A stretch of 64,000 bases of DNA. Source: Psoroptes ovis (lineage: Eukaryota; Arthropoda; Arachnida; Sarcoptiformes; Psoroptidae). Below the pieces are notes generated by a model. The model saw only the letters and a program-made list of their open reading frames with translations, was not told the origin of the DNA and did not search any database. How positions within the stretch are numbered: the first letter of the stretch is position 1; the number at the start of each line of letters is the position of its first letter. Below are positions 37,976 through 49,203 of the stretch, one piece after another. A program made the translations under genes and the position numbers. The stretch is from positions 1,860,001 to 1,924,000 of the forward strand of contig PQWQ01000005.1 of the NCBI GenBank assembly GCA_002943765.1, given 5' to 3'.

Positions 37976-38721
37976 TTATGCATCAAAATTGACCACAAAT
38001 GGTTCGTCACAGCGTATTTCAAAATCATCACGTATGGTTGCATTTAGCTCTAATGCCAGTTCTGTAATTTTCTTATAATCATCCATAAGCATAGCATCTT
38101 TATTTTTATGAGGGTAATCGGCTCCTGGAAACAAGATTTTTTAAAATAACGATTAAATAATTTGATCAAGATTCAATTTTCAAAAAAAAATTACCTGTGA
38201 ATGATAATTTAGAATTAGATGGTAATGTTACATGACGACGAATAGACATTAATTTATCTCTATAAATTTGTTCACGATCAGTAAGATCGGCTTGTTCACA
38301 ACTTTTTTCAATTGATGCAATATCAATAACACGTGATGTTAAACGATCCAATATATTTTGATATAATTGATTTTGTTGATTTGTTTGTTGCTGTTGTTGT
38401 AATAATTGTTGTTGTTGTTCAAGTTGTTGCTGTTGTAATAATTGTTTATTATTATTATTATTCAATGATGATATACCATTAATTAATTGATTATTTTGTT
38501 GATATGATTGATTTATATTATTATTTGCTATATTAGTTGAACCATAATGTGTATCACCTATTTATGATAAACATATAAAAAAATAATAAAATTAGCAAAA
38601 TCCACAATCAATCAAAATACACAAACATACCATCATTGATCCCAATTGGATGATCAAGAATACCTTGCTGTTCATCATCATTACAGTCAGGTTTATTCAA
38701 GCAGCAACACCAATTGCCCAT
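37976..38721 (-). CDS. LAMTOR1: LAMTOR1 (p18), membrane anchor of the Ragulator complex
   Basis: Exons 38721-38631, 38557-38195 and 38124-37976, joins in phase 1, give 200 residues (human ~161). The ATG has an in-frame TGA six bases upstream. The start MGNWCCC gives the Gly-2 myristoylation and nearby Cys palmitoylation signal that anchors LAMTOR1 on late endosomes and lysosomes, where Ragulator recruits Rag GTPases and mTORC1. The body LYQNILDRLTSRVIDIAS corresponds to the conserved helix (human ...AKTASNIIDVSA), followed by the YRDKL region and a C-terminal KITELALELNATI block ending in a short acidic/hydrophobic tail. An Asn/Gln tract of about 35 residues between anchor and first helix (38378-38460) is absent from vertebrate LAMTOR1. 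It probably lies in the flexible linker. Confidence 0.85.
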
Positions 38722-40463
38722 ATTTCAACAACAACAGCAAAAACTTGGCGAAAAACAATAAAAATTGATACAAAAATGGAAATATAAAAAAAATGGATCA
38801 AATATCAATCAAACAACTCGTTTATATCAATATTCAAATGATTGAAGGAATTATTTGCTAATATTGAATCAATTCTTTGTTCATAAACGAAATTTTTTTT
38901 TGTTGTTAATAATCAAGAAATGACAAAACAAAGAAAGAATAAATATGGATGGATGTTAATGCTCATGGATGCATCGTCAAACAAAGAGAAAGAGCGAAAG
39001 AATAAAATTCAATTTGACACATCAAAACTGAAAACAAAAATTATTCAGTTTCTTCTTGTTGTCACTAACTCATCAATTCTTCACTAATTGTGTTAACAAT
39101 ATTGAAATGAATGAATGAATGAAAATAGATGAAGAAGTAAATAACAAAATTCAAAACGAGTAATGGTAATTGGGGAAGAAATATTAAAAATGAAATTGGC
39201 AAAAAAAAATTTTGTTTTGTTTTTGTTTTGCAAAATTTTCAATTGGAGAAAATCATATGATCATTGATTAGTGCCGCCAGCTGTCGGCGAAACTCGGAAC
39301 TGCAAATTCAAAATAAAATTTGAAATTTTGAAAAATTTCAAAAATTCAAATTTTTCCAATCTTTAAAATCAAAAGTTTCTCCCAAAAAAATCAAATTTCA
39401 AATTTTTCACCGAATAAAAAATCGAAAACTCATAGATTTCAACACATATTTCAAATGATCAAATGATAAACAATGATTTATTTCTATTCATTTGTCTTGG
39501 TTTTGTCAAACGAAAAAATGGCACAAATTCAATTTCATTCCGGTGAAAATGAAATTGAAAATCAAAATTTGATAAATTTAAAATCAAAAAAAAAATCAGA
39601 AAAAAAAAATTGTCAAAAATTTGTGAAAAAGTGTGGGTGTTTCGATCATTTGGCGTTTTGTGTGGGTGTTTTTCATTCAATTTTCAGATCTGATACGGCA
39701 AATCGAAATGAATCAAAAGTTACCGAAAAATTTATGAAATCAGAAAAAATTACAGGTGGACTTGTCAGTTGTTTCAGATAATTTAATGGTTATTATGATA
39801 CAAATTGGTAATGTTTGTGTGCGTTTATGTGTGTGTAAGTAAAGTACAACAATGGCTATTTGATATGATTTGTTATAATTATGATTTTTAATTTTTTGAT
39901 TTTTTTTAGGCAATTTATGATACATAACAAACAAATATGTTGGTGTTTTCGTTGATTTTAAATTGACTCGATTTGTTGTTGTTTTTTACGAGAGGGGAAA
40001 TATGAACAAAATTCAAAAATTACAAAGGAATTATATGAAGTAAATGGTTACATGGTTGAAGAAGAATGGATGGATGGCGAATGAGGCTATACATTGATCC
40101 GAGAGAAGTAAAATATGAAATGGATGAATATAATGAAGAAATCAATTAATGAATGAATTTAACTATAATTATGGTCAAATGAATAATAATGGAGATGATA
40201 ATAATGGTAATAATGATGATAAATTATCACAAGTAATAAAAAAAAGTAATAATAATAAATAATTATGGACAACATGATAAACATCTGCTTCAATTGTTCC
40301 GATTGTTTTTCAGGTCAAAATTATATCTTAATCGAAGGTATTGAATGGTGTTGTTATGGTCTTTGAGATGGTATTCGGAGGATTCGAATGTAATGTAGCT
40401 CCAACTTGGAATGATTGATTCTTGGATTCTGATAAGGGCAACGTAAGATTCACTCAATTGTGC
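38722..40463. other. Region between LAMTOR1 5' end and DOK 3' end
   Basis: LAMTOR1 upstream sequence with A-rich runs, a short less AT-rich spot GCCGCCAGCTGTCGGCG near 39272, and DOK 3' flank. Open frames at 39459-39781 on both strands are composition artefacts. No gene seen. Confidence 0.55.
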
Positions 40464-41901
40464 TCAAACATCAAGACCCATGGTTAAATTATTATTTTGA
40501 CGATTATATAATTCATTTTGTTGCTGATGATGATGATGATGTTGGTGTATAATGGATGATGATGATGTTGATATTGATGAATTAATTGATTCATTATCTG
40601 AATTCGATTGATGATTATACCAATTATTGAAATTATTGTTTACATATTTGGTAAGACTAGTCGGTGTTGATGGTGAATTTTGTTGTTGTTGTTCATGTTG
40701 TTGTTGCGCATTATTTGATTGCTGCGGAAGCTGTTGTGGTTGCTGATGTTGATGTTTTTTCATTCTTTGATGTGCTTCAGCAATGGTCAATGTTGCTTGA
40801 TGTACTTTACGATAAATTTTTTCACCTTCCAATGTATGAAATATGAACATACCTTCACCGGTAACACAATGACGTCCAGCTTCGAATGTAAATTTAGTTA
40901 AATCAGAACCTTTTTTGTATTATTGAATGATCATCGATTCATTGATTGATTGATTGACAATTAAATGATTTTTTTTGTGAATACAAACAATCGGGTGGAG
41001 GTTTTATAAAATGTACGAGGTAAAATTGAAGAAAAATACGAAATAATTATCATTATGATATGATCAGTATAAGGAAAATCAATCGAAAATGTATTCGTAT
41101 ATTTACCATAACGACGTAATGCGGTCAATGGCCATGCACATAATTTTTGTTTTGGATTCAAAATATCCCATAAATAAATATTTTCATGTGTTATTTGTAA
41201 ATAACATTCACCAAATATATCTAATTTTGTTGATGGCATTAGATATACTTTGAATTGTTCCAGCAATTCTTTTTGTATTCCTGGTTTCAGGATATCTGGT
41301 TCACCGCTGAGAATATTATTTGAATCGGATAGAAAACATTGTTGTATGATTGATTTTACCCAACGATCAGCATCAAGATCTGTGTGTGAGATTGATGAAT
41401 ATTCAAAATGATCAGAAATATTTGATTAAAATGTTTGATTGATTGCAATTAATCAAAGATTTCAAGTTAGAAATGAAAATTACCAGATTCACATGCAAAA
41501 TATTTAAATGAACCATCATTGAATTCAATTTGAAATGCATGTCGTTTTTGTTGATTCGATAGACGATCAATCGATATAACATTTGTTAATAATTGTATTT
41601 TATATTGATGATTATGTTGTTGATTTCTGTGATTTTGTTGCGATTGCTGCTGCTGCTGCTGCTGATGCTGCTGTTGTTGATTATTTGATTGCGATTGTTG
41701 CTGTTGTTGTTGCTGCTGCTGCTGTTGATATTGTTGATCAGCATTACGTGCAGCATATTCATTCAAATATTTTTCCAGCCGACATGGTCCTTTTTGTGAT
41801 GAACGCCGTAGAATTATCCAACGTTTTTGCCATAAACCAAGCGAGCGGCTTTTACATTTCATATAACCTTGTTGAATGATATCGGTTAAATCGGTTGCCA
41901 T
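40464..41901 (-). CDS. Dok: DOK4/5/6-type PH-PTB adaptor
   Basis: Exons 41901-41484, 41379-41107 and 40909-40464 (introns 104 and 197 bp, joins phase 1) give 378 residues. The start MATDLTDIIQQGYMK matches the N-terminus of vertebrate DOK4/5/6; the open frame begins 63 bases earlier, so a longer start is possible. The PH domain (residues 1-~155) keeps GLWQKRWIILRR, KGPCRLEKY and the closing KYFACES...RWVKSI. The PTB domain has FKVYLMPSTKLDIFGEC, LQITHENIYLWDI and LRRYG..LTKFTFEAGRHC, and ends KVHQATLTIAEAHQR. These adaptors bind phosphotyrosines on receptor kinases such as Ret or insulin-type receptors at the plasma membrane. A ~45-residue Gln-rich insert (41628-41737) interrupts the PH domain. 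The C-terminal tail is Gln/His/Ser/Asn low complexity with a few Tyr. Confidence 0.9.
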
Positions 41902-44900
41902 ATTGATTGAGTTAGTTTGATTGTTTGAGTGAATATGGATAATTTGAATGTATGAATGCGACAAGATGATTTTGAGTAATTTCCGAGTTAAATTATGAAC
42001 AAATCACTGAAATATCATTTGAAATCATCGGATCATACATGTTCAAAAATGAAAAATAGTGGATTGATTTAGATTGATTATGAACAAATTGTGAACAATT
42101 TAAATGATCATCGAGGAAGACGAATAAAAATGATTTAAAGACAATTAATCAATCACGATTACGATTTGAAATTATGATTAGCGAAAAACAAAAACTAAAA
42201 CAAAACCAAATTTAAATTGAAAACAATTAATTCCGGGGTAAATTTCAAATTATTTTGAGTCAAATTAGAATCAAATTCAAATCAATTTAAATCACTTTAA
42301 GAATGAATGACGATATCTTCTTAAAATGCTCATTGGTCACTGGTCATTGATATTTTTGGGCAATTTTTTTTGGATAAATTTCTTCTCCGTCATCTTCCAG
42401 TTCTTCCCTCATTAAACAAATGACAAGTGGACAATTCTAAAATTGAAAATTGAAAAAAATAAACACACTAATGTATTCACAATTCATTTATTTCACATTT
42501 TAATGGCGGTCGACGACGATGAAGACGACGAAGAAGAAGAGGGTACCCTGCACAACATTATTCACAATGTTGAACACATTATAAACACCATTCAAAGAAT
42601 ATATTGAATGATACTATTACCACCATTATCATTCGACTGAGAAGAACTAATTCAAACAAAGTAAAATACAAGTTCAAACCATGTATTTGTGATGGTGGTT
42701 GGTCAAATGGTGGTCGGTCGATTCGGTCGATTTCGTTGGCTTGTTGGTTAGTCGACTGGTCGATTGGTTGGTTGGCTTCAATTGCTGTGTTGTAACATAT
42801 TACACACACACTTGTTGCGCTTGTTGACTGGTGTGTAAAACCATTAAATTACAAGTAAAATATACAGCCAAGCCATCGATTGGCTACACGAAGACTATTT
42901 TCTTTGGCTGTTGTTCGCTGTTTTTCGCTGCACTGAATTGAACCATGGTTGGCTGGCCGATCGGTCGGTCGGTTGGTTGTTCGATTGTCGATGACATAGA
43001 CTTGAACATTAGATACATCAACTGCAACAAGAAATAACCATAAGAAAACACATGAAGAAAAACCAGGATAAGTCAAATCAAACAACATAGATACATACAT
43101 TACAATAAACAATCATACAAAATAGAACGTCGAACCTAATTGAACCTTTATTGAACGACTCGATGGTTGATTCGGTTGCTCGTTCGGTTGGTTTAGTAAC
43201 TAAACAGCAAAACTTAAGTTGATCATTTGATGGTAATGGTTGATGGTGGTGGTGGTGGTTGTTGGTGGCTGTTCAATGCATGCTATTTCTTCGTTTCTGA
43301 GCAAAGAAAATCATATGAAATTAACCTGCTTTGATTGTGTTAGAAGCGAATTGAATTGAATTTCGAATTTCAAAGAAATTTCTCTTTCAACCAATCGAAT
43401 TGGAAGTAAATATTAATTCATTCATTCAAGAAACATAATCATGATTGAAAATAATAAATTTTAAATGGAAAAACAAGAATCAGATGAAGAAACTCAAAAC
43501 CAACCAAATAAGAAACATCATACACAAACATAAACAAGAGAAACGGGAAAGCCAGCAAGCTTACATTGCTAAGCTTAAAATCTTGCTCAATCATTTTGAA
43601 CAAAGACCCTCATTCATTGCCGTTCAACCACCACCACCACCACCATCAACAATCACCGATTCGTTTACCATCATTCGAAGATATTAAGCTTCATGACGAC
43701 TTTGACATAGTGGTACCATTATCATTCGATTTTAGGATTCATTGATGATAATAATTATGAAGTCGATTTCTTGTTTCCTTGCTTGATCACCATCATTAAC
43801 CATTGGTGATGAAGAAACTGGCTTGATTTATCAATGATAATTTAGGCTAAGAAATATTGCTGCAATGGTAAGAATTTAAAGAGAAAACCAAACTCATTGA
43901 TTGTTGTTGTATTGAGTGGTGAACCTAACTCAGAATAATGATCATTGATGAAGATTTAAAGCTTCGACCTCGACCAACTCTACTGCTGGTTGATGATGAT
44001 ACAACAAGATTCGTTGCTTGCTTTTGATTATCTTTGAAATGAATACGCAGAGCCAACAGCCAAATAACCAATCAAGCTATTGAAGCTATCCACACACCGA
44101 TGACCGAAATCGAACAGATCTCAGTTGAAAATAATAATCGAAAACATCCAAATGCATTGGCAAAAAGGAGGGCAAAATTTGAATTCATTTATTTTTACTC
44201 ATACAAATACATGCACATGGACATGAACACACATTTGATGATAATTTTGACCATTCGGTTGTTTTTTGATTCGATGTTTCTGATGTGTTTATATCTATGA
44301 TGAACAGTATCAACTGTGGTCATCGGTGGTCAGCACCATCATAATCATAGTCATAATCACCGTAATCATAATCATCATGATTCGATGATCATTTCAGATG
44401 ATCATCAATGTGAGCATCGATGTGAGCAGCAACAAGTGAGCCAAATTTTGAAATATATCGAGTATGATCATCGTTATGAACAGTTATGCTCTGTAATCTG
44501 ATCGTTATGGTTCGATGATGGTCTATGAATCGAATTTAGACTTTGTAAATTAATTTATTTTTAATTAATTAATTCTGTGATTAATTTTATATTTATTTTG
44601 TTAATCATGGATTTCAAAATACTTTCACTTTATTCGATTTCCAATATTTTAATCTGTCATTGGATCGATTAAAAATGATAAAATTTTAATTTGAATTGAA
44701 TTATGAATTAATATGAATCAAATCAAATTTGATTCAACTCAATCCTTTTCGCTTTGTACAAGAACAACATGAATACAATTAACATGATAATTGTTCATTA
44801 TTCAATTGAATTGAATCGGATACTTCACCATTGTTCATCGATCATTGTTATTGTTTTAAAATCTATGTTAAATTCATGTTCACTTACCTTAATCTACCCG

Positions 44901-47900
44901 TTGATTCATGCTAAAATTTGAATTAATTTAACTTTGAATAAATTATCTCATTGATCGATATCAAAAAGGGTTAGACTAGAATTATTCGAATGAAAAGGGT
45001 TTAGCATTCATTATTATCATCATCATTATCATCATCGTTATTATCATGATCATAATCGTATCATCACATTATGATGATGGTCAATTATTCAATTCATTTT
45101 CAAGTGAAAATTAAATGGAGAAAATTTTATCAAATCCAGCTAAATTAAATTGAATTTTAGATTTAATTAGATCAAATTTTGAATTTATAATTCAGATAAA
45201 TCCTATCATAGACCTAATAATCATCATCGTCAATGATTAATTCAATTTAATGTGATAATAATGTTAATAAATATGATTAATTTATTTCTTTCTTCTGTTT
45301 ATTCATTTTTCGACCGACCAATTGATCAAAAAATGATTAAAAATAGTAACAAAATCATTTCGGGAATAACTAATAAATTAATCAAAGAGATAATAAATAA
45401 ATAAATAAATAAAATACATTGAATAAATTGATTAAAACATATTAAATTTTGACTAAATTGATTAAAATGTATTCAAAATCATATAATATCTTTGAGCTTT
45501 CGGTCATTGAAAACTTTTGAATTTATAAAGCTTTCTAAGATACCTCGAGCATAAATTGATCTTTGAATATTGGATGTTTTTATGGAGATAATTCATTTAA
45601 TAAAATTGAGCAAATTTTCTATGTCCAAGATTTAAATCAATTTATCAAAAAAAAAGAAATCAGAAAGAAATGCATGAAGACCAACTTTGATTCAAAGAAA
45701 CATTGATTTAATTAATTTAAAATTAATTAATTTCAAAATTAATTGTGTTTAAGATTTGATCTAGTTCATTGAAGAAGGAGAAGATTGAGAAGATAATTGA
45801 TTTATTTTCATTGATTTATGTTCATTGATCTTCATTGATGATGCTAATTCTAAGATGTCGGTCATCTTCACCGAAACACTTTTGATCATTTTTGAAAATC
45901 TTTATCTGAAAATTTTTCCTCAAAAATTCTCAGCGATTAGACATGGTTATGAGATGAATGATTGGTTGTAACATTGACTAAGCGTAATAATAATCAAATT
46001 TAATTGTCGTTAACACCGACAACAAAAAATGATTATCATAAAAAAATTCAGAGCCTATTTTTAAGAATTTTAATGAATTTTGATTTGATTCTGATCACCC
46101 GAACCTGATCAGTTGGTCAGTTGATCTGGTGCTCCTGATGTTTTTGGATGCTTCGAATTTCGAATGCACTTGTCCGTGCGTGAGTACGGACCTTAGTCGA
46201 ATGACCAACATTTTCAGGTGAAAAATGCCTTAGCCAAGCAAGCCGAAGCGCGGCAAGAAAATGGGAGAAATTTTTGTCAGAAAATTTTTTTTTCTGAAAT
46301 TCATCATTAAATCAATATCATCACGAACAATAATGATAATGATCATAATGATGATTGGTGTGGAAACCATAAGACATATATTATATTCAAAGAGACACGT
46401 ATACTAGCACCAACACCTTGAAAATTGGTATTATTATTATTATTATTGAAATCATTTCGACTGATTTTTTGTAATTGCTAAAATGACGTATTGCTACGTT
46501 TTTTAAACATTGAACAGTAAAATTCCGCTGACGTAGTAATACGTCTTGTTCATAATTAGGTATGCAAAACGGCGGCTTTTTGCCATCAAAAAAATTTTAG
46601 CGACAGCCGGCCATCAACAGCAATCATCGATTGCTGCCCTTGTCTTTTGACCAAGAAAAAATAGTTACGACAATAAACTTTTTTCTTTAAATTTTCCTTT
46701 GGTCAATCTTCAATCACCAAGACAGAATAGACATAATAATCATAATCATAATGATGATGATGGTGATTATAAAATGGCCATTGGCAATATTAGCCATTCA
46801 TTCATTCTTTCATTCATTTATTTAATAATGATTTAATAATAATAATGATTATGTTTCTTAATGATTATGATGATGATGATAATGGTGGTGGTGGTATGAA
46901 ATGAATTTCAATTTGACTTAGATTCAAAGTCTAAATTCAATTGTTCAATGTATTTTTAGAACCGAAAGAAAAATTGAAAAAATAAGAAAATTCCAAGAAA
47001 TAAAATCGTATTTTATCCCCAATGGAAAATCCATTATTCCAAGCCTCGAAGTAAAATCTAAGGCTATACATATCGACATTCATTTGATTTGATTCATATT
47101 TTGGCCGTTTTGAATGCTGTATCGATGATTCGTAAGATGGTAAGCGGTCTACACCTTGACACGCTCACTGAGACACTGACACGAGCTCGTTTCTTCGGGG
47201 CCATTTTCACTGGTTTTGGCTCAGGTGAGAAGAAGAAAAATTTCTGGGTTCAACAAATTTGATTCATTTCACCAATGATCATGGGTAATGTAGGGTCAAT
47301 CTGATTCAAATCGTTTTGTTTGTTTGGCTATCTTTCAGTCATATCGATTCAATTTTTGAGCCCTGACGATCGTGGCGACCTTGAATGACCAGTAAACAAT
47401 GATGACGATTGAATTTGAAATGGCCCAGAGAAGCCTTATACCTCTTAGAAAATACCTCTTAGTGAGTTCTCACATTTAAAACTGGACCGATTTGAATTTT
47501 GCCCAAGTTTTTGAATGATTTGACAATTTCAAATCTTTTTTTTTTTTTTTTTTTGGTCTTTTCTGGTTGAAAATGGGTTATTTTCTATTCATCACTTTCA
47601 TTGATCATTGATTCAATTGCATTCAATGAATTCATTCAATTCAATTTTGTTCAATATTTTTTCTTTTTTAAAACTGACCAATTTTGTCTTTGATCAAATA
47701 ATGGGTTTTTTTGGTTGTTTCCAATCGATTTGCAAATATTGATAATAAATTTTTCCTTTCAAATAAATCTTTCAAATTGAATCACTGCTTGAAATTGAAT
47801 GAATTGAATATGAATTCAAATTTAAATTTTCGCAATTTTCCCTCCAAAATTCTTATTCAAGAAATTTTTATATATTCAACAATTGATTCAATGGACAAAG

Positions 47901-49203
47901 ACAATCACTGTAAAAATTTGTATTCAATGTTATTACAATGAGAAACCTGTGAATTGGGAAAATGTATCGAATTTTACTTTTTTATTTTTTATTTTTTTTT
48001 TGGTCAAACTCCATTTAAAAATTTGTCCATTTTCGATCAACAAGTCCCACAGGTCCAATCCAGGCCAAAAACGTTTTAATGATTTTCACACATTGAATAG
48101 GGTTAAACACCCGTAGAAACCTTGCACTTACACACACACCTTAAAATTCGTCTCATTGAAGTCAATCGAAGCTAATCAACCGAATCATTTTTTGAAATCA
48201 ATCATTGGGACTCTTTTTCACTAAATAAATGCTTCGAAAATGATTGAAAATCAATTAATTGACACTTTGCACCAGACACTCAAATCTAAAATCAATAAAA
48301 ATCGACGATCAACGCTTATTATTATTTTCATTTTGATTTTATTTTAAACGATTATCGTTTAATATTTTTAAGATTAACAATATCCAATTATGATTATAAT
48401 CAAAAATCAATGATTAATAAATTAATTCAAGAAAATTCCAAAAAAAAAATTGAATCTTCATTGAAAATTTTGAATTTAAAGAGATTGATAACAAAGAATA
48501 AATACTTGAAATATAAAATTTTTGAATTCTTGAAGAATAATATTCATATTAAATTGAATTTTGATTGATGAATAAATAAATGAATACGAGTTAATAATTA
48601 GTGAATTAAATTAAAAATGAATTAAAATTAATTAATTTTTTTTCTGTTTTGAAATGAATTTTCGTTTGCATGGAAAACAGATTCATAAAAAATATAATAA
48701 CGATAATCATAATGATTATAATCAATTTTGTTTGATTATTATTAAAAATATAATCAAATAATAATTAAAATGTAATTAAGATTGTTTTTTTTAGAAATTA
48801 ATTGACATTAATTGATTCGAAGATGAAGAATATGCGAAGAGATTAGATGAGATGTGTGTGTGTGTGTTGTTGTTGTTGTTGTGTTGTCAATCAATGAATG
48901 ATCAAATAATGATCAATGGACGATCAAATGGATGGTCAACGGATGGTCAAATGGATGATGATTTTGATGATGAATGATGAAAATCTCACTAATTGTTTAC
49001 CATATTTTTTTGAGTCATATGATTTTTTTTGTTTTGTTTTGTTTATCGTTTAATCGATCGATATTTATCGATAATGATCATTGAGAATCAATATTAATGA
49101 TGAATTAAGGGTCAATATCAGTTCAATTCAAACAGTTTGATGATCGACTTATGATTCGATGTTTCGAATCATTCCGAATAGATGATTTGATGATAATCCG
49201 AAT
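41902..49203. other. 7.3 kb gene-poor region between UNC80 3' end and DOK 5' end
   Basis: Nothing here passes as a gene. Contents: DOK upstream sequence; a 34-codon acidic small ORF at 42503-42607; GGTTGG-rich sequence around 42700-42980; AT-rich DNA; an imperfect inverted repeat with CRE-like TGACGTA ends at 46485-46545; a less AT-rich patch at about 47090-47250; a T run near 47540; a TG/TTG run at about 48854-48882; and UNC80 3' flank. DOK 5' UTR exons could lie here unseen. Confidence 0.55.
46485..46545. repeat. Imperfect inverted repeat with GACGTA ends
   Basis: Left arm GACGTATTGCTACGT (46485-46499) and right arm ACGTAGTAATACGTC (46531-46545) are complementary at 14 of 15 positions around a 31-base centre. 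No flanking target duplication was noted. Confidence 0.75.

Noticed and set aside
39459..39781. Overlapping open frames on both strands between LAMTOR1 and DOK
   Set aside because: Lys/Asn/Phe/Ile-rich, as expected from AT-rich DNA read in any frame.
43445..43687. 80-codon Lys-rich frame with a proline run
   Set aside because: Isolated, no homology and no splice partners.
44316..44501. His/Asn-rich open frame that resembles a coding exon
   Set aside because: No ATG start, no convincing donor or partner exon; CATCAT-type repeats give such frames by chance.
46100..46260. Possible tRNA in a less AT-rich patch
   Set aside because: No A-box/B-box pair or cloverleaf could be drawn.
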